Virus record (IMG/VR): IMGVR_UViG_3300047557_001236
Location: 1 to 60,069 of that record
From: a virus
Reading direction: 5' to 3' (one strand)
Length of the DNA stretch: 60,069 nt
Shown here one piece after another: positions 50,014-57,992 of the stretch (position 1 is the stretch's first letter; each line of letters opens with the position of its first letter). The translations under genes and the position numbers were made by a program. The notes under the pieces are model-generated. The model made no database searches, was not told the DNA's origin, and saw nothing but the letters and a program-made list of their open reading frames with translations.

Positions 50014-50472
50014 TTATATAAATTTACGGGTTATGCCACGTGGATCCTCAACAACGGCCTCTACCGAGTCGTCATTAATAATCCTGAACTCTTTGCCATG
50101 AATAACTAGGCGAGTTCCGGCATTCGGTCTTACTAAAACAAAATCTCCGGGCTTACACCAAGGTCCTGTTGGGAACCTAGATGGGTCCTTATAACAATCC
50201 GGACCAAGTTCAATTACGAAAAGAATCGTAGTAAGAATCTCGTCCTTCTTGATTAAGTCATCCGGTTTAAATAGCTCAGACCCCTCAAATTGCTTTTCCA
50301 CGTCGGGGATAGCGCATAGGATGCGATAGCCTTGTGGTTTAGGAAGCTGTCTGCCTCTTTGCTCAATGGGAATGTACTCATCGCTGTTGATCGATGGCAT
50401 CGGGTTTCCAAGAGCGTCTGTTATTACTATTTGCTTCTTATCGGGGTTTGTGCCGATGAAGGCTTCACTCAT
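50014..50472 (-). CDS. GroES-like co-chaperonin (Cpn10 fold)
   Basis: A 152-residue protein starting at ATG 50472 (GGAGA upstream). The N-terminus is polar, then a beta-barrel pattern like GroES: RILCAIPDVEKQFEGSELFK, ILTTILFVIELGPDCYKDPS and CKPGDFVLVRPNAGTRLVIH, ending KEFRIINDDSVEAVVED. The segment between the first and second strands (FEGSELFKPDDLIKKDEILT) is in the place of the GroES mobile loop that docks GroEL. Like T4 gp31 it may help the host chaperonin fold the capsid protein. Coupled by overlap to the coiled-coil gene. Confidence 0.82.
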   Translation of the reverse strand: MSEAFIGTNPDKKQIVITDALGNPMPSINSDEYIPIEQRGRQLPKPQGYRILCAIPDVEKQFEGSELFKPDDLIKKDEILTTILFVIELGPDCYKDPSRFPTGPWCKPGDFVLVRPNAGTRLVIHGKEFRIINDDSVEAVVEDPRGITRKFI

Positions 50473-50659
50473 CAGATTTCTCCAATCTTTGTTTAAGGTC
50501 ACTTATTTCTGAAAGTGCAATCAGCAGACCTTTTATCTGACCGCACATGTGTTGGTACTCGTCGTAGTTTTTGGCTGCGCCGGCACCTAGACTCTCTTCC
50601 AGGGATTTGGCCTGTTCACCTAGCTTTTGGGCTAAGTGGTCGAGATATTTATCAATCAT
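50465..50659 (-). CDS. Small coiled-coil protein
   Basis: A 64-residue helical protein, MIDKYLDHLAQKLGEQAKSL, with YDEYQHMCGQIKGLLIALSE and a charged end. This YDEYxxxxGxIxGL pattern recurs in small phage proteins located between portal and scaffold genes. Coupled by overlap at both ends (the GroES-like gene and the portal gene). Could be a portal or scaffold accessory. Confidence 0.72.
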   Translation of the reverse strand: MIDKYLDHLAQKLGEQAKSLEESLGAGAAKNYDEYQHMCGQIKGLLIALSEISDLKQRLEKSDE

Positions 50660-53142
50660 TTACGTTTCTCCGTAGCACGGGTGCGTGCCATTTGATCTCT
50701 AGACTTGGCAATATCTACACCAATCCTAGTTCCTTCAAGCTGCTGCTTAGCAACAAGATTTGCCTTGTCTTGCTCAGCTTTAGCTCCAATCTGTGCTCCA
50801 GCAATTCGCTCTTGCGACTTGATACGCTCTTCTTCAAGTCTAATCTGGTCGGCTTTAGCTGCGGCATCAACTGCAAGTTTTCTTTCTTTAATACCAACTT
50901 CTGCCTGCTTAATCTGAAGTTCTTGCTGTTGCATTTGAATAATCGGATCTTGCGCTGCTTGCTGTGCGGCTTGAGCAGCTGCTTCGTTTTGATTGCGCTG
51001 CAACAACATTTGTGCAGCTTGTGCTGCCAGTTGTGATACACGTACTTCAAGTTCTTCTGGCATAACCTTGTCATCATCCTCATCGTTTGGATGATATGGC
51101 AAGTCAATACCCATCTGAGCTTCCATCTGTTTGCGATACTCAAACGCAATATGCTCATTAATATGAGCCATCATTGCAGCCTGCATAGCTTGAGCGTTGG
51201 GGTTTTGTCCAACTAACTGCATAATCTTTGGATCTTGTATAGCAGCCATATGCGTTGCAATGTGTGCTGGATGATCTTGATATAAGAATGCTTTAACTGG
51301 CTTCATCATGAGAATGTTCTGATTCTCAGTGATGGGGTCCTCAGGCTTTTGGTCCTCAGGTAACTTAACTAGCTTCTGAGCATTTTTAATACCCAACACA
51401 TCAAGCATCTGGCGATGGAGTTGTGGGAGGTTATATATCTGTGGTGCACCTTGAGCTAGCTGCAATACAGCTTGGTATTGTGTAATCTTCTGAGCCATGG
51501 TTGCTGCGTTTGGGTCAGAGACTGGAATGACATCGACGTTGTCATAGTCACTCTTCTTAGCACGTGGGCTACCAACATCTGGTTCGTAAGTGTAGGTATC
51601 TGGAGTGTAATCCCTAATGATGTCTCGAAGTAACCGAAGCTCCTCTTTGAATGAATAGTGGATGCGGGCTTGTACAGCGGACATTACTTTCAATGTACGC
51701 TCCAGAATCGCTAATGTTGTTCCAACCGGTGCTTGCGCACTCATGTCGGAAATCTGAAGATCTGCTGCAGAAGCAAAGCGACGACCTTCTTCGATGATCT
51801 TATCCATCAGCCCAGCTAATACCATGCTAGGTTCTTTGTACGGTAATGGTAAGAAGTTATCCCGCATTGTTCCAGCGGGTACATCTACATCACGCCACTC
51901 TCCTGGTGCTATCGGCGTGTCATCTCCTTTGACTCGCATGCCCCGAGCTTTGAAGCCGCCTGGTAAGTTAGACAAGCTTCCTGCATCAACCAATTGCCGG
52001 AGGATTGAAGTACCAGATTTAGCAAACGCCCCGATGAGGTGAATAAGACCAAAGCAGTAGAAACCAAAACCGGGAATATAACCATAATGCACAAAATGCG
52101 AACGCTTCTTCTTATGCTCATCTTCTGGCCTCCAGTTACGACGAATGGCAAGAATAGTACCATTAGCCTTCTCGATGGTGACGATGTAGGGTAGTGCTAT
52201 ACCTGTCGGCTTACCATTTTTGTCTACATCTTCATATCCGTCTAAGTCCAGATCTACCTGCATTTCAAGGAGCTTGTAGCGATCATCTACTGACGCTCTA
52301 AAGCCCATCTTCTCTGCAATCTTCTTCTCTACTTCATCGAACGCATCAACAGGTTCTGGCAACTCGACATCACGATAGAAGCCTGCGTGTTGCAACTTCT
52401 TAACCTCATTAGGAGTCTTGCGCATAACATGCGTGACTCGTGGTGAACTAGCTAAATCAGTTGCACCATAAGGCACAACCAAATCTTCCGCCGGTACAAA
52501 CATTGACACTTGTCGCCCAAGACTTGGATCAAAATAAACTTTTTTGAACGCATTACCAGATAGTCCCAAGCCCCAGAGCATGCGCTCATGCTCAGGTCTA
52601 AACTCAGGCATTTTTTCTGTGAGTTGATAGTTCATGTCATCACCAACTCGTTCAGCAGCGTCTTTCTTTTCTTGGGTTTCTTTACCAATAATGACGGTCT
52701 TTACTGGACCCATGGCTGGGAATGTCTCCATAATGGTCTCTGCTTGAAAGCGCACTAGAGTCTCGGATAGTAGTGGGTGATACACACCACATGCGCCTTC
52801 CCATGGCTCAGCACGTTCTTCAATAGTCATACCTAATAGTTGTAGCCCATCTACGTATGTCTGCATCCAGTCTTTGCGGCTACTGATGTCTTCATCAAAG
52901 TCACCCGCTAACTCACTTGCCAGCATTTGTAACTTGTCTTCACTCATGTACTCGGCTAAGTTGGCATCAAAGTCCTTATCACTAGGCTCTTCCTCTTCGA
53001 TACGCAAGATGGGTTGCCCATCAATACCAATCTCAACGGCTTCTGGATCTTCGATCTCAATCTCGATCTCCGGACCTTCTTCAAGAATCGGCATTGCGCC
53101 TAACCCCATCGGGGCTTGTGATAGTGCTTTATCTATTGCCAT
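50656..53142 (-). CDS. Portal protein (P22-like)
   Basis: An 828-residue portal. After an acidic N-terminal tail (EEGPEIEIEIEDPEAVEIGI) comes the core: SRKDWMQTYVDGLQLLGMTI, WEGACGVYHPLLSETLVRFQ, AETIMETFPAMGPVKTVIIG, PEFRPEHERMLWGLGLSGNA and KKVYFDPSLGRQVSMFVPAE. The clip/stem region includes ADLQISDMSAQAPVGTTLAI, and a long Gln/Ala-rich helical barrel closes the C-terminus (LAAQAAQMLLQRNQNEAAAQ). It forms the dodecameric ring that connects terminase and tail. Located immediately downstream of the large terminase, as usual. Confidence 0.93.
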   Translation of the reverse strand: MAIDKALSQAPMGLGAMPILEEGPEIEIEIEDPEAVEIGIDGQPILRIEEEEPSDKDFDANLAEYMSEDKLQMLASELAGDFDEDISSRKDWMQTYVDGLQLLGMTIEERAEPWEGACGVYHPLLSETLVRFQAETIMETFPAMGPVKTVIIGKETQEKKDAAERVGDDMNYQLTEKMPEFRPEHERMLWGLGLSGNAFKKVYFDPSLGRQVSMFVPAEDLVVPYGATDLASSPRVTHVMRKTPNEVKKLQHAGFYRDVELPEPVDAFDEVEKKIAEKMGFRASVDDRYKLLEMQVDLDLDGYEDVDKNGKPTGIALPYIVTIEKANGTILAIRRNWRPEDEHKKKRSHFVHYGYIPGFGFYCFGLIHLIGAFAKSGTSILRQLVDAGSLSNLPGGFKARGMRVKGDDTPIAPGEWRDVDVPAGTMRDNFLPLPYKEPSMVLAGLMDKIIEEGRRFASAADLQISDMSAQAPVGTTLAILERTLKVMSAVQARIHYSFKEELRLLRDIIRDYTPDTYTYEPDVGSPRAKKSDYDNVDVIPVSDPNAATMAQKITQYQAVLQLAQGAPQIYNLPQLHRQMLDVLGIKNAQKLVKLPEDQKPEDPITENQNILMMKPVKAFLYQDHPAHIATHMAAIQDPKIMQLVGQNPNAQAMQAAMMAHINEHIAFEYRKQMEAQMGIDLPYHPNDEDDDKVMPEELEVRVSQLAAQAAQMLLQRNQNEAAAQAAQQAAQDPIIQMQQQELQIKQAEVGIKERKLAVDAAAKADQIRLEEERIKSQERIAGAQIGAKAEQDKANLVAKQQLEGTRIGVDIAKSRDQMARTRATEKRK

Positions 53143-53153
53143 ATACGCCTGCC

Positions 53154-54725
53154 TTATACGTTGTAGTAACCTTTGTTACGTCTGGATCTAAACTCTAGTG
53201 GCTCGTCTTCTTCATCGGAGTCTAGCGGTATAAACCCACCTCTTCTAAACCGCAGCATCGCTTGGGTCATCGAGTCAACCAAGTCATCATGGTCTCCGCT
53301 TGGAAACGACGCTACCTCTTCAACTAATTCTTCCGCCCACGAGGTATTTGGAACCCAAACCCTCCCACTTGCAAATATATCAGCAACTGCGTTCAAACGG
53401 GCAATTTTATCGTTACCTTTTGATGGAACGTATTCCTGAACAGGTATACCCATTTGTCTAAGTTCAAATACTAGTGGTGCCCCCGACGCTTTAGCTTCTA
53501 CTATTAGACAGTCTGGTTCCCACTCTTTATAGTGTTCCATCGCTTTCTGTTTTAGCTCTGGAAACTCCATCCGCTCTTTAAATGCATTGAGCAGAATTAT
53601 ATTCGGGACATCTATCCCTCTAGCGTTGGGTTGGTAGAACACTCCCCAAGTAGTACAAGCGCAGTAGTCTGACCGCTGAGTCTTCAAAAACGCCGTATCC
53701 CAAGACTGTATAGTGAACTCGCAAAACGGCGGCGTCTCATGCTCCCAGATATTCCACCATTCTCGTTTAATGATTGCGCTCACGTCCGAGGTCGGCGCTT
53801 GCATATATTGTGCCATCCACTTGGCATTGGGCAACTCGGTCTTTAGAGCAGTTAACTCCTTTAAACTCCAAAAGTCAGGCCACAGCGGCAAGCCATCGGG
53901 CAAAATTGCAGGAAACTCAATGACTTCCCACTTCTCACCACTGCGTTGTTCGGCGGCTTTTACTACTTGTGCAGTCAAATCCTTCTTTGACCACCGTGTC
54001 ATCACAATAATGATGGATCCCCCTGGTTGTAGACGCTGACGAGGGCCTGATGTATACCACTCATATACTTTGTCATAGACTTCTGGGTTGCTCTCGGCTA
54101 AGGTTGCCTCTTGTTCCGAGTGAGGGTCGTCAATAATGAGGATATCCGCACCTTTACCCGTGACAGCACCACCCACACCGATAGCAAAATAGTCTCCCCC
54201 CTTGTTTGTTGCCCACCGCCCAGCAGCTTTAGAGTCAGCCTGTAGTCCAACTCCAGGGAAGATAGTCTTATAAACGTCGGAGTCCACAAGATTACGGACT
54301 TTACGTCCGAAGCCAACTGCAAGCTCGGCTGTATGAGAAGTCTGAATAATCTTTTTCTGTGGATACTTACCCAAGAACCAAGCTGGTAACAAGTATGAAG
54401 CAAACTCAGACTTAGTATGACGAGGAGGCATGTTAATAATAAGTCGCTTACACTCTCCAGCCGCAACTCGCTCAAAGGCTGCTGCCATTTCATCGTGGTG
54501 GGCTCCTTCTATAAAGTTAGGCCAGACTTTTTTGACAAAAGCCATGAAATTATCTTGCGCATCCTCGGTATCCACCTTTTCTACGGTGTCACCAAGCTTC
54601 TCATACCAAACACGCAGGTCAGCTTCGCCTAAATTATCTAAGTTATCAGCTAAAAACTGTAATTCAGCCGGAGTTAAATCGACTTTTTCGACTTTTTGTA
54701 TATTTTGAGAAACAATTTGGCTCAT
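53154..54725 (-). CDS. terL: Terminase large subunit
   Basis: A 523-residue DNA-packaging motor. The ATPase domain has a deviant Walker A (INMPPRHTKSEF, residues 97-108), Walker B ILIIDDPHSE (195-204) and motif III/C-like coupling IIIVMTRWS. The nuclease domain (RNase H fold) has IQSWDTAFLKTQRSDY with the first Asp, LIVEAKASG with the second acidic residue and GDHDDLVDSMTQAMLRFR with the third. Residues 1-95 are the lid/adaptor part. It cleaves concatemers and drives DNA through the portal. It lies between small terminase and portal. Confidence 0.95.
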   Translation of the reverse strand: MSQIVSQNIQKVEKVDLTPAELQFLADNLDNLGEADLRVWYEKLGDTVEKVDTEDAQDNFMAFVKKVWPNFIEGAHHDEMAAAFERVAAGECKRLIINMPPRHTKSEFASYLLPAWFLGKYPQKKIIQTSHTAELAVGFGRKVRNLVDSDVYKTIFPGVGLQADSKAAGRWATNKGGDYFAIGVGGAVTGKGADILIIDDPHSEQEATLAESNPEVYDKVYEWYTSGPRQRLQPGGSIIIVMTRWSKKDLTAQVVKAAEQRSGEKWEVIEFPAILPDGLPLWPDFWSLKELTALKTELPNAKWMAQYMQAPTSDVSAIIKREWWNIWEHETPPFCEFTIQSWDTAFLKTQRSDYCACTTWGVFYQPNARGIDVPNIILLNAFKERMEFPELKQKAMEHYKEWEPDCLIVEAKASGAPLVFELRQMGIPVQEYVPSKGNDKIARLNAVADIFASGRVWVPNTSWAEELVEEVASFPSGDHDDLVDSMTQAMLRFRRGGFIPLDSDEEDEPLEFRSRRNKGYYNV

Positions 54726-55342
54726 TTGACCTCTTTAACCTCAACGTCAACCGCTTCTTCTTTTGGTTTTAGCTGCGCTAGACGACTTTCTGTCTTACTT
54801 TTGTTCTCAATCTGTTGTTTTTGCATAAGTTGTGCAATTCTTTCCTTAATCGCAGCCTTCAACTCCTCGCTAGTGCGGTGCGTAATAGTGATTTCAGCAC
54901 GCTCAGTGAACAAATCTGATGCTTTTCCTAGTAATTCCAAGGCTTTGAGCGCTGTTTTGTTATCTTCGTCCTTGCTAATTTCCATCAATCTGTTGACTAC
55001 GATGGTCCGAACCTGAATTTTGTCTGCGACAACCTGCTTTTCGTACTCAGATATATAGTCACCCAGTTTTAATGCCACATTGACATTCTTTAACGCAACT
55101 TCGTTTGCGCCGGGTTTCTTATCTTTATCTTCTTGTGCTGGGTCTACCTGCATACGCTCGAACATTTCTTTAGCTTTTGCGTCTTCTTCAGGCGACACGC
55201 TAGTCTCGAGGCCGAGTTCTCGTAGCAGAAGTGCAGTGTTACCGGCGATCTTGGCTCGCTCAGTCATATTTTTGCCACCCTTACTATAGTGCGGGGCAAC
55301 AGGTATCGGTTTGTCGAGGTTTGGCTCAACGGGTATAGGCAT
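54722..55342 (-). CDS. terS: Terminase small subunit candidate
   Basis: A 206-residue protein, first gene of the late operon and directly ahead of the large terminase. The N-terminus is Pro-rich (MPIPVEPNLDKPIPVAPHYS), then helices (MTERAKIAGNTALLLRELGL), a central oligomerisation-type coiled region (SEYEKQVVADKIQVRTIVVN) and an alternating-charge tail. The ATG at 55342 has AAGAAGG upstream; an internal ATG at 55267 is a weaker start. No classic HTH is evident, so the DNA-binding assignment rests on position, size and helical make-up. Confidence 0.65.
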   Translation of the reverse strand: MPIPVEPNLDKPIPVAPHYSKGGKNMTERAKIAGNTALLLRELGLETSVSPEEDAKAKEMFERMQVDPAQEDKDKKPGANEVALKNVNVALKLGDYISEYEKQVVADKIQVRTIVVNRLMEISKDEDNKTALKALELLGKASDLFTERAEITITHRTSEELKAAIKERIAQLMQKQQIENKSKTESRLAQLKPKEEAVDVEVKEVK

Positions 55343-56001
55343 ACAACCTTCTTGTCAGGTATATATGTGCGGAGTTTAGCAGGAATTTGTAAAAAGAAAA
55401 GGGGTGTAGATTTGGCAGCTGTTTCGTGTAACGTGGAAAGCCGCAAAAACCGTTACTTGCTGCATCCTCTAGTGGCGGCTTAACCACCCCGCAAAATAAT
55501 ATACACCAAGGAGACGGGACTCCAAAATATTTGGTGGGGGGCCATTTCGCTATTAACGCAGCTGTACTTCCCATGGAAAAAAGTAGACCCCCCGGGGGGT
55601 GTAAGTTTAAATGAAAGTTTGGTTGCTGTATGTTTTAGGTTATGTATTACGTGAGAATAGGATAATTTAAAAGGGTGACAAAAAGTCGGGCTCATTTTTA
55701 AATTGCGTAATTGGTTGTGCAGATTATTGTGTATATATCGTTCTAGGTTCCATCAACTGTTATTTGGGGGGTCAGGTAGTGGTGGGGTGTGAACTTGCCA
55801 AAAATTTTATGGGCTATGCCTAGTTGTAATTAAATACTCCAATGCTAGTTATGTGGTCGAAATTTTTTTTGACCCTTTCGGCTCGGCTCGGCTTGTGTGC
55901 GGTTGTAGTCGTTTGCCTGTAAAAATCCTACACTATTACATTGGTTCAGGTAATATAAAGGTATGGGGTAATCAAGCCCTATATTATTTGCGAGGTGCAT
56001 T
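55343..56001. promoter_or_regulatory. Divergent non-coding region between late and early genes
   Basis: About 660 bp without a convincing gene. It should hold the late (leftward) and an early (rightward) promoter. On the minus strand, candidate boxes are TATATT (55503-55498) with TTTGGA 17 bp upstream, and TTGATG with TACACA 17 bp on near 55,735-55,765. On the + strand, TTGCCT at 55913 and TATTAC at 55934 are weak. Other landmarks are G/C runs (near 55,535, 55,587 and 55,765), a CGGCT triplicate near 55,880, and GCGAGGTGC serving the next gene. No box is close to consensus. Confidence 0.5.
55587..55600. other. Perfect 14-bp G/C palindrome near the terminase genes
   Basis: ACCCCCCGGGGGGT is a perfect palindrome in otherwise AT-rich DNA, 245 bp upstream of the small terminase start. 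Possible roles are a packaging (pac/cos) landmark or a protein-binding site. It has no loop or T-run, so it is not a terminator. Confidence 0.5.
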
Positions 56002-56187
56002 ATGACTAGAGGTATTTGGGTAGTTGAATGGATAAGTGGTAATGAAATGCTTACTAAGTTTTTTCATTATGAATCAGACGCTAGAAAGTTTTGCCAAGAT
56101 TTATATAACGAGTGCCTGATTGTTGGTGATGTGTTCCGAGATGATTACAGGGTTTATTCTGATCTCGCTGAGCAAGGTTTATTGTAG
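56002..56187 (+). CDS. Small early protein
   Basis: A 61-residue protein, MTRGIWVVEWISGNEMLTKF, continuing FHYESDARKFCQDLYNECLI and ending DDYRVYSDLAEQGLL. It has the look of a small beta-alpha phage protein (aromatic strand, charged helix). GAGGTGC lies upstream. It is the first gene of the right-hand early block. Family not recognised. Confidence 0.65.
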   Translation: MTRGIWVVEWISGNEMLTKFFHYESDARKFCQDLYNECLIVGDVFRDDYRVYSDLAEQGLL

Positions 56188-56273
56188 TGCGGTTTGAGGG
56201 TTGCCGATTCAGCCCTCGCTTTGCACAATTCAAGGTCGTATCTTGGTTTGTGCGTTTTTATGGAGATGTAATC

Positions 56274-57005
56274 ATGCCAAATAAGGCAAATACTAAAGTA
56301 GTAAACCCTTTTGAGGGTGTAGTGAATCAGGTTGTAAATCCCGATGGTTCTGTCGTTCCTGTGCAGTATGTGGCTAATCCTGCTGAGGTCTATAACTTAT
56401 CGGCTGAGGAGTTTGCCGATTTGACGGATTTAGCAGAGGATTGGTTCAATGGTTGCGACCTACTCGGCAAAGGTAAAACCTTGCGTTCTGATACCGCCAA
56501 GGCTATCAAGAAAATGCTTGGTGAGTTGCCTGAGTTTGCCAAGTATCACGCCTACCGCCAAGCATTTATCAATCAAATGCTTAGTTCGGGCAAAACCAAG
56601 AACGATACCTCGGCTGGTCAGATGTGGAACGAGTTGATCGATTTGGTGCGTGATATATGCAAACCCTTTGCTATACCCAAATCACCCAAGGCTAATGCTC
56701 AGCGTATGCAGTCAAAGCGAGATCAGGAACGCAAGGCGTTGGAATCGCTTAGTGATGATGAGTTGCTGTCGGCTTTGGCTAATTACACTGATAGCAAACA
56801 GTTCACCAAGTGCAATATGGTGCAGACTGTATTGACTCAGCGTGAAAAACTTAGGGTTAAAAATGACCCCAAGTTAATCAAGGCTCAAGAGGAATTGAAA
56901 GCCAAGCGGGATTCGATTATTGCAGATGTTCGCAAAATTAAATCTATGGATCACCTAGCCAAGATCCAATCATACATGGCTCAGTATGTTCCTAAAGTTG
57001 TCTAA
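56274..57005 (+). CDS. Early protein of unknown function (243 aa)
   Basis: The start is ATG 56274, with GGAGATG seven bases upstream; the longer open frame begins inside the previous gene. It reads MPNKANTKVVNPFEGVVNQV, PDGSVVPVQYVANPAEVYNL, then helices (SAEEFADLTDLAEDWFNGCD, LGKGKTLRSDTAKAIKKMLG) and a long basic C-terminal helix (LIKAQEELKAKRDSIIADVR). No catalytic motif stands out. A DNA- or RNA-binding role is possible from the Lys-rich helices. Two strong terminators follow it, so it ends a separate transcript. Confidence 0.65.
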   Translation: MPNKANTKVVNPFEGVVNQVVNPDGSVVPVQYVANPAEVYNLSAEEFADLTDLAEDWFNGCDLLGKGKTLRSDTAKAIKKMLGELPEFAKYHAYRQAFINQMLSSGKTKNDTSAGQMWNELIDLVRDICKPFAIPKSPKANAQRMQSKRDQERKALESLSDDELLSALANYTDSKQFTKCNMVQTVLTQREKLRVKNDPKLIKAQEELKAKRDSIIADVRKIKSMDHLAKIQSYMAQYVPKVV

Positions 57006-57021
57006 TTAGTCAGTTTTACCA

Positions 57022-57045
57022 AGCCCTCGAAAGAGGGCTTTTTTT
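57022..57045 (+). terminator. Intrinsic terminator 1
   Basis: AGCCCTC (57022-57028), loop GAAA, GAGGGCT (57033-57039), followed by a T7 run. It lies 17 bases after the stop of the upstream gene. A GNRA-like loop and a long T-run make it a strong terminator. Confidence 0.9.
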
Positions 57046-57046
57046 C

Positions 57047-57073
57047 GCCTAGCATTTTTGCTAGGCTTTTTTT
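57047..57073 (+). terminator. Intrinsic terminator 2, tandem with the first
   Basis: GCCTAGCA (57047-57054), loop TTTT, TGCTAGGC (57059-57066), then T7. It begins one base after the first terminator's T-run. Two back-to-back terminators insulate the non-coding hub downstream from upstream transcription. Confidence 0.88.
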
Positions 57074-57091
57074 ATTTCTTCACCCTCTTTA

Positions 57092-57198
57092 GTTCCCTAT
57101 CTCAATAGGGAACGGTCATTGTAGCAACGCAATAGCCCTTTCTGACTTCGGGCTTTTTGACTTATGCTGGAGTCCAGCATAACAAAATTTATTTTGTT
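57092..57198. promoter_or_regulatory. Cluster of perfect dyads (operator or origin elements)
   Basis: Several inverted repeats occur close together. GTTCCCTAT-ctca-ATAGGGAAC (57092-57113) is 9 bp per arm. AGCCC...GGGCT with T5 (57134-57158) looks like a third, weaker terminator. ATGCTGGA-g-TCCAGCAT (57164-57180) has 8-bp arms, and AACAAAAT-tt-ATTTTGTT (57181-57198) follows directly, also with 8-bp arms. Short central spacers in the last two fit dimeric protein-binding sites better than hairpins. They precede the repeat array. Confidence 0.65.
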
Positions 57199-57210
57199 TG
57201 TCAAGCGTGC

Positions 57211-57542
57211 ATTGTTCTAAAAAACCCCCCTATTGTTCTGTATTGTTCTATGCCCTTGGAACATTCCTAACCCCTTGATTTAACTAAGTTTTATTGCGTT
57301 TTTTGGGGTATTGTTCTATTGTTCTGTCAAACTACAAACGCCAACTTTTTTTAGCCCTTCGAGAGACCCCCTTCGCATAGTGCAGAGGTGTTCCAAAGAA
57401 AAATTTGCCCCCCTTAATATAATCTAATAGAACAATAGAACAATATACTAAAACTAACCGCAAAGCCAATACCAGCATGGTTTTCTATTGTTCTATCGCA
57501 CATAGAACATTATCGAACATTACGAACAATACACAGAACATT
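57211..57542. repeat. Array of about twelve ATTGTTCT(A/G) iteron-like repeats
   Basis: Forward copies of ATTGTTCTA or ATTGTTCTG start at 57211, 57232, 57242, 57310, 57318 and 57487. Inverted copies (TAGAACAAT) start at 57428 and 57436. Degenerate inverted copies (GAACATT or GAACAAT cores) start at 57503, 57513, 57522 and 57534, and a GGAACATTC lies at 57258. Two forward and two inverted copies overlap as doublets, forming a 17-nt inverted repeat pair (57309-57325 and 57429-57445). The region has no gene and is AT-rich, as expected of an origin or multi-site operator. Confidence 0.78.
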
Positions 57543-57601
57543 CAACCCACAAAGCCCATGCCTACACACGCACACACAAGTAAAATAAATCCTACAAACT
57601 C

Positions 57602-57630
57602 TTGACAAAGTAAGGTATTTGTGGTATACT
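57602..57630 (+). promoter_or_regulatory. Near-consensus sigma70 promoter for the right-end early operon
   Basis: TTGACA (57602-57607, 6 of 6), a 17-bp spacer and TATACT (57625-57630, 5 of 6). It follows the repeat array and precedes the next ATG by 96 bases, leaving an approximately 90-nt leader. The downstream gene has AAGGAGATG as binding site. This is the strongest promoter seen in the window, and repeats directly upstream could control it. Confidence 0.85.
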
Positions 57631-57725
57631 TAAAGAATGGGATATCGTCTAAATTTTTTGCAACCAAACCCAACCCGCACATTTCAAGTTCCCATCTTGA
57701 TTTGTGCAACACAAGGAGATGTTAT

Positions 57726-57992
57726 ATGTATCAAGCAAAGTTTCAAACCAACACCGCATACGATACGCACATACTATGCACCGTATGTCATTTCCCCAAA
57801 GTCACCCAAGGTCGCTACGACCACCTCAAAAGCATCAAACAACGCATTACTTGTCATGCCTGCGGTGAGAAGATTGCCGAGCAAGAATCCCGCAAAAAGC
57901 AAAGCCGAGTATTACCCATCAACAAAAGCACCCCGACTTACATCAGCGACCCTGAGATGCTCAAGCAACTAAACCCAAAGAGGACGACATGA
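57726..57992 (+). CDS. Small zinc-finger early protein
   Basis: An 88-residue protein starting MYQAKFQTNTAYDTHILCTV, with two Cys pairs, ILCTVCHFP and ITCHACGEK, spaced as a zinc ribbon or treble clef. A basic linker (RYDHLKSIKQR) and a Lys-rich tail (EQESRKKQSR) point to nucleic-acid binding. First gene behind the strong 57,602 promoter. AAGGAGATG lies upstream of the ATG. A transcription or replication regulator is plausible. Confidence 0.75.
   Translation: MYQAKFQTNTAYDTHILCTVCHFPKVTQGRYDHLKSIKQRITCHACGEKIAEQESRKKQSRVLPINKSTPTYISDPEMLKQLNPKRTT

Noticed and set aside
57637-57972. 111-codon + frame starting at ATG 57637
   Set aside because: It is out of frame with the zinc-finger gene, which has the better binding site, the paired CxxC motifs and the coupling to the next gene.
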